DNA of 64,000 bases, taken from the NCBI GenBank assembly GCA_028687575.1, contig JAQTZW010000001.1, positions 1-64,000 of the forward strand. The letters run 5' to 3'. Below the pieces are notes generated by a model. The model had not been told where the DNA came from and did not search any database. It saw nothing but the letters and a program-made list of their open reading frames with translations. This document shows positions 26,571-35,749 of the stretch, piece after piece. The first letter of the stretch is position 1, and each line of letters opens with the position of its first letter. The DNA comes from Gallionella sp. GTDB taxonomy: Bacteria; Pseudomonadota; Gammaproteobacteria; Burkholderiales; Gallionellaceae. Both the position numbers and the translations under genes were made by a program.

Positions 26571-26809
26571 TTTGATGATGCTCCGCGCTCTGCGATTGTC
26601 TCGTTCATTATTTCAACCGTTACTGGCGTGGTCGGTTTTCTCACCAAGCCTTTCAAGGCACTCACAGGCTGCGTAGATGCAAATAACTCAAATCGCCCAG
26701 GCTCAACTTGAACAAACTCGACTCGATCACCAGCCTCTACACCAAGCGCAGCGCGCACAATGGCTGGGATGGTAATTTGACCTTTACTGGTTATGGTTGC
26801 AGTTGACAT
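26567..26809 (-). CDS. AbrB-family antitoxin
   Basis: An 80-residue swapped-hairpin DNA-binding antitoxin. The SpoVT/AbrB fold is clear: TATITSKGQITIPAIVRAALGVEAGDRVEFV. The C-terminal tail (LKGLVRKPTTPVTVEIMNE) would bind and block the PIN toxin. It probably represses its own promoter through the palindrome at 26815-26849 immediately upstream. Confidence 0.92.
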   Translation of the reverse strand: MSTATITSKGQITIPAIVRAALGVEAGDRVEFVQVEPGRFELFASTQPVSALKGLVRKPTTPVTVEIMNETIAERGASSK

Positions 26810-26814
26810 ATCTA

Positions 26815-26849
26815 TACCTTACTTTATATCCTTACTATAAAGTAAGGTA
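26815..26849. promoter_or_regulatory. toxin-antitoxin operator palindrome
   Basis: The perfect 12-base inverted repeat TACCTTACTTTA (26815-26826) and TAAAGTAAGGTA (26838-26849) lies directly before the antitoxin start. A third CCTTACTA half-copy sits in the spacer. It is the likely site of autorepression by the AbrB antitoxin. Confidence 0.7.
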
Positions 26850-26968
26850 AATAAAAAGGCAAGGACAGGAAACCAAAACAGATCTCAATTGCTGAGGATT
26901 TTTAATGACTGGTATGCCACGTAAGCAGATATCTTGACATTTAGCTCCTTCTCTGAAAAAATAAGAGC

Positions 26969-27340
26969 ATGTCCAGTTTTATACGAAAATTTATCGCTGT
27001 GCTTTTAGCCATCTGGCTGCCACTGTTTAGCGGTGGAGCGCTGGCGGCAAGCGTATCGATGCAAATACAGAATGGCTCGTGCCATGAAGCTGGCATGGAT
27101 ACGATGCAAGATATGGATGAACATCAACACGCGATGTCGCATGATCAGTCACCCAACAACGATCAGGACGGAACATCCTGCACCGCCTGTGCTGTCTGCC
27201 ATCTGGCATGCAGCGGGTATTTGGGTGTGCAGGCAATCAAGAACCTAGAAGTTCTGCAATCTGCCATTTCGGTCACGCCCTATTTATTCTCGTATCATTC
27301 CATCACCTCCACACCTGTCGTTCCTCCACCTCTCGCTTAG
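26969..27340 (+). CDS. small exported His/Cys/Met-rich protein before cusCBA
   Basis: A 123-residue protein with a signal peptide (AVLLAIWLPLFSGGALAA) and a metal-ligand-rich middle (GMDTMQDMDEHQHAMSH; CTACAVCHLAC). It resembles the small CzcI/DUF2946-like proteins often found upstream of heavy-metal RND operons; the function is not established. It could buffer copper or silver in the periplasm or modulate the pump. A TTGACA lies at 26934-26939, but a clear -10 is not evident. Confidence 0.7.
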   Translation: MSSFIRKFIAVLLAIWLPLFSGGALAASVSMQIQNGSCHEAGMDTMQDMDEHQHAMSHDQSPNNDQDGTSCTACAVCHLACSGYLGVQAIKNLEVLQSAISVTPYLFSYHSITSTPVVPPPLA

Positions 27341-27556
27341 TGATCTACAGGACGACTCCGTCTACCAGTTTCGTAAATTGATCTGACTCTAGCTCGTCCT
27401 TAGTCTTTAAGCGTCTGCGTTCGCCCTTGTTTTACCAGTTTGACGCACGCACACATTTTGTTAATACCAATGCTCGTGGTTTGCTGATCATTCTCACTGG
27501 TGCAATAACAAAGACGGATTTGCAGCGTAACTCGTTACGAGTCCGTGAGGAATAAT

Positions 27557-28810
27557 ATGAAAAATCTGATTTCAATGCTGATTGGCTGCGCCTCAAGCTT
27601 TGCGGCAATAGCTGCAGAGCCACCTTTAGGTGCAGACTTACATGGTTTATTGAGTTATGCGCGCGAACACAATCCGGCTCTGACTGCGATGCGATATGAG
27701 GCCGAGGCCGCCTCGCTGCGCGTGCAACCCGCCGGTGCATTGCCTGATCCGGTGCTGCGTACCGAGTTGATGGACATTACTAATCAAGGCACGAATAAAC
27801 CGCCGAGCTTGTTGCCGTCACAGGTAGGCGGTACGCGTTATTTGCTGATGCAAAGCGTTCCGTGGTTCGGCAAGCTCGATTTACAGAGAGGAATAGCCGA
27901 AGCACAAGTTGCCGGGGCGCGCGGACAAACTGCCATTGCATGGGTGGATTTGAGTGGGAAAATAAAAACTGCCTATGCGATGCATTACTACCTGTCGGAC
28001 AGTATCAGACTGACCCGTGCAACATTGGATTTAACTAAGCGCCTGGAAAAAATCGCGCAAACTCGCTATGCAAACGGGCTGGGTACACAGCAGGAAGTGA
28101 TACGCGCGCAAATCGAACAAACTGATTTGCAAACTATGCTGATTGAATTGGACAATGAACAGCATCATGTGCATGCAAGCCTGAACAATCTACTGTCGCG
28201 TCCTGCCAATGCAGATCTGGCGGAGCCGCTGCAATTGCGTCCAATTCCCGCCTCAGCACGACTTACGTCGCTGGAAGATAGGCTGCGTGCGCACAATCCG
28301 CAGCTGCAAGTGGCTGATGCGAGCGTCAACGAAGCCCAGCAGAACCGCGACCTGACCTATAAAAATCGTTATCCCGGATTTACCCTTGGTGTCGCCCCGA
28401 CGCAGAGCGGCAGTACTGTAAAAAGCTGGGATCTGATGGTTGAATTCAATATTCCGTTGCAACAGGAATCGCGCCGTTCTCAGGAGCATGAAGCGGAAGC
28501 GAAGATGGCCGCATCCGCTGCGCGTCAAGCATCTCTGCTCAATCAAGTGTTGTCGGAATTATCGGAAAGTGTATCCGGTCTTGAGACCGCGCAGCGTACC
28601 GAGACACTCATCGCTACGCGTTTTCTACCTCAAGCTGAGCTGAGTTTTCAATCTGCGCTGAGTGGGTATGAGACTGGCAAACTTGATTTTTCCACACTGC
28701 TCGATGCGCAGCGTCAAATACTGAAAGCGCGCCAACAACGCATCAAAGCGCAGTATGACGCGCAATTGCGCCTAGCTGAAATAGAACGCCTGATTGGAGA
28801 AGAGTTATGA
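27557..28810 (+). CDS. cusC: outer-membrane efflux protein, CusC-like
   Basis: The TolC-type outer-membrane channel of the first RND efflux system. ATG 27557 follows GTGAGGAATA and gives a signal peptide (ISMLIGCASSFAAIAAE) and about 417 residues. Two outer-membrane efflux repeats include LLSYAREHNPALTAMRYEAEAASLR and SYETGKLDFSTLLDAQRQILKARQQR. The stop overlaps the cusB start (ATGA). Genes B and A next to it identify it as the channel of a Cu/Ag type system. Confidence 0.9.
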   Translation: MKNLISMLIGCASSFAAIAAEPPLGADLHGLLSYAREHNPALTAMRYEAEAASLRVQPAGALPDPVLRTELMDITNQGTNKPPSLLPSQVGGTRYLLMQSVPWFGKLDLQRGIAEAQVAGARGQTAIAWVDLSGKIKTAYAMHYYLSDSIRLTRATLDLTKRLEKIAQTRYANGLGTQQEVIRAQIEQTDLQTMLIELDNEQHHVHASLNNLLSRPANADLAEPLQLRPIPASARLTSLEDRLRAHNPQLQVADASVNEAQQNRDLTYKNRYPGFTLGVAPTQSGSTVKSWDLMVEFNIPLQQESRRSQEHEAEAKMAASAARQASLLNQVLSELSESVSGLETAQRTETLIATRFLPQAELSFQSALSGYETGKLDFSTLLDAQRQILKARQQRIKAQYDAQLRLAEIERLIGEEL

Positions 28811-30390
28811 AAAAAATCATAGTATTAGTGTCAATTATCGTCGTTGTTTCGATTATTTCGGCTGGCAGCTATAGCTTGGGAAAGCGCTTCTCCGGGGTGA
28901 CAGCGCCGGCTACAGCCGATGCCGTAAAGGTGGAACGCAAGATTCTTTATTACCGCAATCCGATGGGCTTGCCGGATACCTCGCCGGTACCCAAAAAAGA
29001 TGCGATGGGGATGGATTACGTACCGGTGTATGACGGTGATGCTGTTCAGGAGGAGGGTGGTGTCAATATTAGTGTTGAAAAAGTGCAAAAACTCGGCGTA
29101 AAAAGCGAAGCAGCCACGCTACGCGGTTTAAACAAAACCATACAGGCCACTGGACGCGTTGAAATCGACGAACGCCGTACCTATACCATCGCGCCGAAAT
29201 TTGAGGGCTGGGTGGAACACCTTTATGTAAACAGCACCGGAGAGACTGTTAACCGTGGACAGGCGTTGTTTGATGTGTACAGCCCCGAACTGGTGTCGGC
29301 GCAGCGCGAATACGCGATTGCCGCACAAGGCGAAGCAAAACTTGAAAATGCAGATGAAGAAACTAAAGCGGGCATGAAGCAACTGGCTGATGCCAGTCTG
29401 GTACGCCTGAAAAACTGGGATATTACGCCGGGAGAAATAAAGCAATTAACCACCGGAAAATCCAGACGCAGCTTGACCTATTACGCGCCGGTATCGGGCA
29501 TCGTACTGGAAAAAAAGGCCGTACAGGGCATGCGCTTCATGCCGGGAGAGACGTTGTATCAGATCGCCGACTTGTCTCAAGTGTGGGTGCTGGCAGACAT
29601 CAACGAGCAGGATATCGGGCAGGTAAAGACAGGTAGTGACGCACAGGTCAGTATCGGTGCATACCCGGATAAGTTGTTCAAGGGAAAAGTCGCCTTCGTC
29701 TATCCGACTTTGAATTCCGCGACGCGCACCGTGCAAGTACGCGTGGAGATTGCCAATCCACAAGGTTTGCTTAAGCCATCCATGTTTGCCAACGTGACGT
29801 TGCCCGTAGGCAGTAATACTCGGATGCTGACGGTGCCAACTTCGGCGGTGATAGACAGTGGCATGCGTCAGGTGGTGCTGGTGCAATTAGCACAAGGCCG
29901 CTTTGCGCCGCGCACTGTCAAATTGGGTAGCCGCAGCAACGATTATGTCGAGATACTGGATGGCCTTGTAGAGGGGGAGCAGGTAGTTACTTCGGCCTTG
30001 TTCCTGATCGATGCGGAAAGTAACCTCAAAGCGGCGTTGGGTGGTCTTGGTGGTCATGCAGCACATGGCGGGGCTACACCCGTCGCAGAAGATCACTCAG
30101 CGCATGCAACTCCTGCAGCGCCAAAGAAAAATCCTGCAACAATAGGTCATCAGGCAGCAGGCATCCTGAACGGCATCAATGAGGATGGTTCTGTGAGCAT
30201 CACCCATGAGCCGATCAAATCACTGGGCTGGCCCGGCATGACCATGGACTTCGCTTTGACTAATTCCTCATTGGCCGCCGGTATCAAACCAGGTAGCAAG
30301 ATCACCTTCGAACTCGTCGAGCGAAAACCCGATGAATGGGTGATTACCAAGTTGCAAGCGCTTGCGCCGCAGCAACACGAGGGACATTAA
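28807..30390 (+). CDS. cusB: Cu/Ag efflux adaptor CusB with fused CusF-like domain
   Basis: A periplasmic membrane-fusion protein linking CusA and CusC. The 527 residues have an N-terminal anchor, a heavy-metal-binding motif (YRNPMGLPDTSPVPKKDAMG, about 48-70), lipoyl/barrel-sandwich and beta-barrel domains, then a His-rich linker (HAAHGG, HSAHA). A C-terminal domain (about 445-520) resembles the periplasmic metallochaperone CusF, with ligands His, Trp and two Met visible in ITHEP..LGWPGMTMDF. In E. coli CusF is a separate gene. It overlaps cusC by four bases. Confidence 0.93.
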   Translation: MKKIIVLVSIIVVVSIISAGSYSLGKRFSGVTAPATADAVKVERKILYYRNPMGLPDTSPVPKKDAMGMDYVPVYDGDAVQEEGGVNISVEKVQKLGVKSEAATLRGLNKTIQATGRVEIDERRTYTIAPKFEGWVEHLYVNSTGETVNRGQALFDVYSPELVSAQREYAIAAQGEAKLENADEETKAGMKQLADASLVRLKNWDITPGEIKQLTTGKSRRSLTYYAPVSGIVLEKKAVQGMRFMPGETLYQIADLSQVWVLADINEQDIGQVKTGSDAQVSIGAYPDKLFKGKVAFVYPTLNSATRTVQVRVEIANPQGLLKPSMFANVTLPVGSNTRMLTVPTSAVIDSGMRQVVLVQLAQGRFAPRTVKLGSRSNDYVEILDGLVEGEQVVTSALFLIDAESNLKAALGGLGGHAAHGGATPVAEDHSAHATPAAPKKNPATIGHQAAGILNGINEDGSVSITHEPIKSLGWPGMTMDFALTNSSLAAGIKPGSKITFELVERKPDEWVITKLQALAPQQHEGH

Positions 30391-30391
30391 G

Positions 30392-33300
30392 ATGCTAAAT
30401 TCCATCATCGATTGGTCTGCTCGAAACCGTTTTATGGTTATTCTGGCAACCTTGTTTGTTACCTTGGCGGGCATTTATGCGGTACTCAAAACGCCACTGG
30501 ATGCCCTGCCTGACTTATCCGATGTGCAGGTAATTGTTTACACTGAGTATTCCGGACAAGCTCCGCAGGTGGTTGAGGATCAGGTCACCTATCCGCTCAC
30601 CACCGCGATGCTGGCGGTGCCGAAATCCAAGGTGGTGCGCGGCTTCTCGTTTTTTGGCGCATCGTTTGTATATGTGATTTTCGAGGATGGCACCGACATC
30701 TATTGGGCGCGCTCCCGGGTGTTGGAATATCTCAACAGTATCGCGGGACGACTGCCTAAAAATGTCGCGCCGCAACTGGGGCCGGATGCAACCGGGGTGG
30801 GCTGGGTGTATCAGTACGCCGTGCTGAGCGAAAAACATAACTTGGCCGAGCTGCGCACCATGCAGGACTGGTATCTGCGCTATCAACTCACCAAGGCACA
30901 CGGTGTGGCGGAAGTCGCTTCCATCGGTGGTTTTGTACAGCAATATCAGGTGACAGTCGATCCAGTGAAACTGCGCGCTTATGGTATTCCTTTGAGCAAA
31001 GTGTCACAGATTATCCGTGACTCGAACCGCGATGTTGGCGGGCGCGTGGTGGAGATGGCCGAGACCGAGTATATGGTGCGCGGGCGTGGCTATCTGCGTG
31101 GCAAGAGTGACATCGAGAATCTGGTCGTTAAAGCCGAGCGAGGCACCCCTGTGCTGCTGCGCGACATTGCCCGTGTCGAACTGGGGCCGGATGAACGGCG
31201 CGGACTGACTGAGTTAAACGGCGAGGGTGAAGTCGTATCAGGCATCGTCATGGCGCGCTATGGGCAAAACGCATTAGAAGTCATCCACAACATCAAGGAA
31301 AAGATCGCTGAAATCGCTCCCGGTTTGCCGGAAGGCGTAAAGATTGTTTCAGTATATGACCGTTCCGATTTGATCCATCGCGCCATTGAAACATTAAAAG
31401 GCACGCTGCTGGAAGAAAGTTTAATTGTCGCACTGGTGTGTATGGTGTTCTTGATGCATGCACGCAGTGCGTTGGTCGCCATCGTGATGCTGCCTGTCGG
31501 TGTTTTAATTTCTTTCATTGCGATGCGCGTGCTGGGGCTGAACTCCAATATCATGAGTCTGGGCGGCATTGCCATTGCCATCGGCGCGATGGTAGATGCG
31601 GCTATCGTGATGATCGAGAATGCACACAAACATCTGGAGCGGGTAAAAGAAGGTGAATCGCGCACAGAAGCGATGATTGCGGCGTGCAAGGAAGTCGGAC
31701 CGGCACTGTTCTTTTCGCTGCTCATCATCACCGTATCGTTCTTGCCAGTATTTACGCTGGAATCGCAAGAAGGACGAATGTTTTCTCCGCTGGCTTTCAC
31801 CAAAACCTTTTCCATGGCGGGCGCAGCGTTGCTCTCGCTCACACTGGTGCCGGTGCTGATGTTGCTATTCATACGCGGAAACATCAAACCAGAGGCGCAA
31901 AATCCGCTAAACCGTTGGTTAATCACGGGCTATCGTCCGCTTATTGCTGCGGTGCTGAAACACAAGAAAATGACCATCGTCGTTGCTGCACTGGTTTTGA
32001 TATTGTCAGCCTATCCCGCTACCCGATTGGGTAGCGAGTTCATGCCAACGCTCAATGAGGGCACGTTGTTATTTATGCCAGCCTCCTTGCCCGGCATGTC
32101 GGTGACCAAGGCGGCGGAATTGTTGCAGACGCAGAACAAGATTATCAAGAGCTTTCCTGAAGTGACATCCGTATATGGCAAGGCTGGGCGCGCGCAATCG
32201 GCAACCGATCCTGCACCATTGGAGATGTTTGAGACGGTCATCAACTTAAAGCCGCAGGAGGAGTGGCGATCTGGAATGACGATCGACAAACTGATCGGCG
32301 AGATGAACAAAGCACTACAATTTCCCGGTGTGGCAAATTCGTGGACGATGCCGATCAAGGCGCGTCTCGATATGCTGGCAACCGGTATTCGCACGCCGAT
32401 AGGCATCAAGGTGTTTGGTAAAAATCTGGATGAAATGGAGCGGCTCGCTAAGGAAATAGAAGCGGTGGTCAGAAAGGTTCCTGGCACCACTAGTGCTTTT
32501 GCCGAACGATTAACGGGCGGCTTCTACCTTGACATCGAACCGGATCGCATTGCCCTAGCACGTTACGGGATTGGCGTCGGTGATTTACAGGAAGTCATTT
32601 CTACCGCCCTGGGTGGTGAGATGGTTACGACGACGGTTGAGGGACGGGAACGTTTTGGCGTGACGGTACGTTACCCGCGCGAATTGCGTAGCGATCCGCA
32701 ACAGATTGCCCACGAAGTGCTGGTGCCAACCATGGAGGGTGCTCAGATTCCACTCGGACAACTTGCCAAGGTCAGTCTTAGCAAAGGTGCACCTGCTATC
32801 CGCACCGAGAATGCGCTGCTTTCCGCTTATATTTTTGTGGATATACGTGATCGTGACATCGGCTCTTACGTGGCAGATGCGCGGAAAGCAGTTGCCGCAC
32901 AGGTGAAATTCCCACCCGGTTATTACGCGACCTGGAGCGGGCAGTTCGAATACATGGAACGTGCTGCCGCGAAAATGAAGATCGTCATTCCCATCACGTT
33001 GCTGATCATCTTCCTGTTGCTGTATCTCAATTTTAAACGCGTCACCGAATCTTTGGTGGTGATGCTATCCGTACCGTTTGCGCTGGTCGGAGGTGTGTGG
33101 CTGCTGTGGTTGCTCGATTACAACTTGAGCGTCGCCGTGGCGGTTGGCTTTATCGCACTGGCGGGTGTGGCAGCGGAGACGGGGGTGGTGATGTTGATCT
33201 ACCTGGAGCAGGCGTGGCAGGACGTTCAGTCACGTTGCTCTGATGAAGGCCGTCAACCGAACGCCGTCGATCTGCACACAGCTATCATGCACGGTGCAGT

Positions 33301-33550
33301 GGAGCGCGTGCGCCCCAAGATGATGACCGTGGTGGCGATCATGGCAGGCTTGTTGCCCATTCTGTGGAGTACGGGAACAGGTTCTGAAGTGATGCGCCGC
33401 ATCGCAGCACCGATGGTCGGCGGCATGATTTCATCAGCCATATTAACGCTGCTGGTGATTCCGGTGATCTATGCCTTGATCAAACAACGTGAAGTGACAC
33501 GCATAACATTCATTAGCAATAAGCCAAAGGAACAATATGAAAATTCTTAA
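30392..33550 (+). CDS. cusA: heavy-metal RND transporter CusA (Cu/Ag)
   Basis: An inner-membrane proton-driven pump exporting Cu(I)/Ag(I) across the envelope. The 1052 residues have twelve transmembrane segments in the RND layout. The proton-relay motif GAMVDAAIVMIENAH lies in TM4. Methionines in LPGM, PLEM and LDML correspond, from memory, to the metal-binding Met573/623/672 of E. coli CusA, supporting monovalent substrates. ATG 30392 is two bases after cusB; a start 30 bases upstream lies inside cusB. The end overlaps the DUF411 gene by 14 bases. Confidence 0.95.
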   Translation: MLNSIIDWSARNRFMVILATLFVTLAGIYAVLKTPLDALPDLSDVQVIVYTEYSGQAPQVVEDQVTYPLTTAMLAVPKSKVVRGFSFFGASFVYVIFEDGTDIYWARSRVLEYLNSIAGRLPKNVAPQLGPDATGVGWVYQYAVLSEKHNLAELRTMQDWYLRYQLTKAHGVAEVASIGGFVQQYQVTVDPVKLRAYGIPLSKVSQIIRDSNRDVGGRVVEMAETEYMVRGRGYLRGKSDIENLVVKAERGTPVLLRDIARVELGPDERRGLTELNGEGEVVSGIVMARYGQNALEVIHNIKEKIAEIAPGLPEGVKIVSVYDRSDLIHRAIETLKGTLLEESLIVALVCMVFLMHARSALVAIVMLPVGVLISFIAMRVLGLNSNIMSLGGIAIAIGAMVDAAIVMIENAHKHLERVKEGESRTEAMIAACKEVGPALFFSLLIITVSFLPVFTLESQEGRMFSPLAFTKTFSMAGAALLSLTLVPVLMLLFIRGNIKPEAQNPLNRWLITGYRPLIAAVLKHKKMTIVVAALVLILSAYPATRLGSEFMPTLNEGTLLFMPASLPGMSVTKAAELLQTQNKIIKSFPEVTSVYGKAGRAQSATDPAPLEMFETVINLKPQEEWRSGMTIDKLIGEMNKALQFPGVANSWTMPIKARLDMLATGIRTPIGIKVFGKNLDEMERLAKEIEAVVRKVPGTTSAFAERLTGGFYLDIEPDRIALARYGIGVGDLQEVISTALGGEMVTTTVEGRERFGVTVRYPRELRSDPQQIAHEVLVPTMEGAQIPLGQLAKVSLSKGAPAIRTENALLSAYIFVDIRDRDIGSYVADARKAVAAQVKFPPGYYATWSGQFEYMERAAAKMKIVIPITLLIIFLLLYLNFKRVTESLVVMLSVPFALVGGVWLLWLLDYNLSVAVAVGFIALAGVAAETGVVMLIYLEQAWQDVQSRCSDEGRQPNAVDLHTAIMHGAVERVRPKMMTVVAIMAGLLPILWSTGTGSEVMRRIAAPMVGGMISSAILTLLVIPVIYALIKQREVTRITFISNKPKEQYENS

Positions 33551-33974
33551 ACAACTAATGATCTTCCTGATATTCGTACTCACAAGTATAAGTGCCGCAC
33601 AAGCCGCTACGGCGATGACAGTTTACAAAAGCCCAACATGCGGCTGTTGCGAAAAGTATGTGGACTATCTGCGTGAAAACGGATTTACGGTGAAAACAGA
33701 AAATGAATCAAACATGGATGCCATTAAGAAGAATTATGGCATGTCACATGCCGCTAGTTGTCATACGGCATTGGTCAATGGTTATGTGGTTGAGGGGCAT
33801 GTTCCAGTCAGTGCCATTCGTAAACTGCTCAAGGAGAAACCAGCCATAATCGGCATCAGTGTGCCTGGTATGAAGATGAATTCACCAGGTATGGGAGAGA
33901 TGAAAAAGGGAACATTGACTGTTTACGCTGTGCCGAAAGATGGGAAAGATCCATATGTGTTTTCAGTCGAATAA
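33537..33974 (+). CDS. DUF411 exported metal-binding protein (CopG-like)
   Basis: A 145-residue periplasmic protein. A signal peptide ends SAAQA; the DUF411 core follows, with the thioredoxin-like CGCCEKYVDYLRENG motif and the SCHTALVNGYVVEGHVP segment. In CopG these cysteines bind and may interconvert Cu(I)/Cu(II). It overlaps the end of cusA by 14 bases, so it is co-transcribed with the pump and probably assists in periplasmic copper handling. Confidence 0.88.
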   Translation: MKILKQLMIFLIFVLTSISAAQAATAMTVYKSPTCGCCEKYVDYLRENGFTVKTENESNMDAIKKNYGMSHAASCHTALVNGYVVEGHVPVSAIRKLLKEKPAIIGISVPGMKMNSPGMGEMKKGTLTVYAVPKDGKDPYVFSVE

Positions 33975-34007
33975 CGAATCTATTAGCAGGAGTTTAAAAG
34001 GACAGTA

Positions 34008-34688
34008 ATGATTGAAATTATTCCAAATTGGCATCCGGTATTAGTACATTTCCCGATTGCCTTTTCTACGGCTGCAGTGGCTTTTATTGGCGCTGGTACG
34101 ATATTTAAAAACCACTCATTGACGGCGCAATGCCTGATGACGGGACGCTGGATGTTGTGGGCGGCAGTTATCTTTGCCTGTATCGCAGCGGTGTTCGGCT
34201 GGCTGGCTTACAACAGTGTTGAACATGACGAAGCGGGGCATCTGGCCATGACGATCCATCGTAATTGGGCACTTGTCGCTCTTGGCGCGCTGGCGCTGCT
34301 TGCCGCTTGGGATGTGTGGCGCGGTCGTTCTCATACGGTGCCCTCGCCAAGTTTTCTAGCTTTGTTGGTCGCGGTATGGTTGCTAGTGGTCAGTGCTGCC
34401 TGGCATGGTGGCGAGGTAGTCTATCGGCATGGCTTGGGTGTGATGTCCTTGCCTGCGCCTGAGGAACATACCCATGAACACGGCGGAGAACACAGCGACA
34501 TATTCATGCAGGGTGAAGCAACGCCTCATGAGGATGTTCATGCCCATAGCCACGATGACACTGCGAATAGCGAGTCTACGCATGATGCGGAGCCGGGTGG
34601 CAAAACTTCCGCCACGGACGGCGCAGGCACCGCACACAAAAAGGCTGGGCATACCCATGCGCCGGGAACGCCGTCGCACAAGGATTAG
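34008..34688 (+). CDS. DUF2231 membrane protein with a histidine-rich tail
   Basis: A 226-residue inner-membrane protein. The first 145 residues hold four hydrophobic helices with the DUF2231 signature HPVLVHFPIAF near the start. The C-terminal 80 residues are soluble and crowded with histidine (HTHEHGGEHSD, HEDVHAHSHDD, GHTHAPGTPSHKD), a probable metal-binding tail. Family function is unknown; the context suggests a role in copper/silver tolerance or membrane redox. It lies 33 bases after the DUF411 gene. Confidence 0.85.
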   Translation: MIEIIPNWHPVLVHFPIAFSTAAVAFIGAGTIFKNHSLTAQCLMTGRWMLWAAVIFACIAAVFGWLAYNSVEHDEAGHLAMTIHRNWALVALGALALLAAWDVWRGRSHTVPSPSFLALLVAVWLLVVSAAWHGGEVVYRHGLGVMSLPAPEEHTHEHGGEHSDIFMQGEATPHEDVHAHSHDDTANSESTHDAEPGGKTSATDGAGTAHKKAGHTHAPGTPSHKD

Positions 34689-34692
34689 CGCG

Positions 34693-34773
34693 ATGAAAGC
34701 GGTAAATGGATGGGGCAAGCGTGCTACCGAAAAGCTCGCTGCCAGTGGGCATGAACATGATCACACGCATTAA
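34693..34773 (+). CDS. possible 26-residue His-tailed peptide
   Basis: ATG 34693 follows AAGGATTAG and encodes a basic peptide ending GHEHDHTH. The histidine-rich end resembles the neighbouring protein tails, so it may be a small metal-binding peptide or a relic of a duplicated tail. Too short to be sure. Confidence 0.25.
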   Translation: MKAVNGWGKRATEKLAASGHEHDHTH

Positions 34774-34812
34774 ATTTTGTCGTTGTCATTAACTTGGAGC
34801 AAGGAGAATAGG

Positions 34813-34965
34813 ATAGGTAGAACAATCATATTGGTAGTAACTATATTGGCACTGAACGGTTGTATGGTTCTACATGGTGGCATGGAGCATGGCGATGACC
34901 GTGGGAGCGGCAGTAGTTCTCATCACATTAGATTGGCGATGCAGTGCAATCGAACCGCAGTCTGA
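34813..34965 (+). pseudogene. small lipoprotein with ATA in place of the start codon
   Basis: A Shine-Dalgarno AAGGAG (34801-34806) is followed six bases later by ATA GGT AGA ACA ATC, then a hydrophobic run and lipobox LALNGC, then HGGMEHGDD and a His/Ser-rich part. The reading looks like a real small lipoprotein whose ATG has become ATA. TTG 34831 could serve as a weak substitute. It could be a decayed gene or could be expressed poorly. It lies in the copper island with other small exported proteins. Confidence 0.4.
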
Positions 34966-35032
34966 CCGTTCTGAGTAAGGACAGGATTGAGCGTTAGCCA
35001 TCGAACCAACTTTTATATGAAGGAGACAAATC

Positions 35033-35239
35033 ATGAGAACCAAAACCAAAACCAAGAGCAGCAAAGCTGAAACCGTAATCAATCTGTCTGAAGCGCAACG
35101 GCGGCAATATGTTGAGATTGCTGCTTATCACCTCGCCGAGAAAGGTGGGTTCAAATGCGGTTGTGATTTAGAAAACTGGCTGGCTGCGGAAGTGGAAATT
35201 GATCAGTTACCGGCTGAAAACAGCTATCCAGCGACCTAA
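35033..35239 (+). CDS. DUF2934 protein
   Basis: A small soluble protein of 68 residues. After a basic, Lys/Thr-rich start it shows the DUF2934 pattern: IAAYHLAEKGGFKCGCDLENWLAAEVEI. Function of the family is unknown. The ATG follows AAGGAGACAAATC. Unusually, CGC replaces part of the common motif, adding two cysteines that might bind metal in this setting. Confidence 0.75.
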   Translation: MRTKTKTKSSKAETVINLSEAQRRQYVEIAAYHLAEKGGFKCGCDLENWLAAEVEIDQLPAENSYPAT

Positions 35240-35320
35240 TTATTGAAAGGAGGTGTCGATGCGCGTTTAAATAATTTTTGTTACAGCATATTTTTTAACC
35301 ACCACCATTCGGAGAATAAA

Positions 35321-35599
35321 ATGAAACTTAAATCTACATTGCTTGCTGCCACTTTGGTTATATTTTCTGTTTTCAATGTAACGGCATTTGCCGTTGATGT
35401 TCACGACACCAACACCGGAACGGAAAAAACTGAGACAGTTAAGACTGAAAAGGCAGAGGCAAAAAAGCCTGTGAAAAGACACAGTCATATGGAAGAGAAA
35501 ACTGGCATGCCTGTCGGAAGCACTGCGAGCGGTAAGAGTCATCGTGAATCCATGCCTAAAGACATGCCTATGCACGATCACTTGAAAGAGAAGCACTAA
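35321..35599 (+). CDS. small exported Lys/His/Met-rich protein
   Basis: A 92-residue periplasmic candidate with a signal peptide (LKSTLLAATLVIFSVFNVTAFA) and a charged mature part ending in MPKDMPMHDHLKEKH. Methionine and histidine in the tail could bind copper. No family is recognised. ATG 35321 follows CGGAGAATAAA; an upstream in-frame start would bury the signal peptide. Confidence 0.65.
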   Translation: MKLKSTLLAATLVIFSVFNVTAFAVDVHDTNTGTEKTETVKTEKAEAKKPVKRHSHMEEKTGMPVGSTASGKSHRESMPKDMPMHDHLKEKH

Positions 35600-35749
35600 A
35601 TTACGTGTTTCAGTGTGCGCCAGGATGAACAATATTTTGGCGTACATTTTTTCCCCGTTTGAATTGATATGTCGGCTTTTTTGACAAAGCCAGCAAGTCA
35701 ACTATCAATCAGATTCAAATAAATTTGAAATGAGGCATTGCAGAAAATC

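Noticed and set aside
26934..26968. TTGACA as a MerR/CueR-type promoter before the cus cluster
   Set aside because: No convincing -10 at a 17-20 base spacing and no dyad between the boxes; left as a note only.
27952..27960. GAGTGGGAA, nine bases like the guaA attachment core
   Set aside because: It lies inside the cusC coding sequence, breaks after nine bases, and is no better than chance; not a right attachment site.
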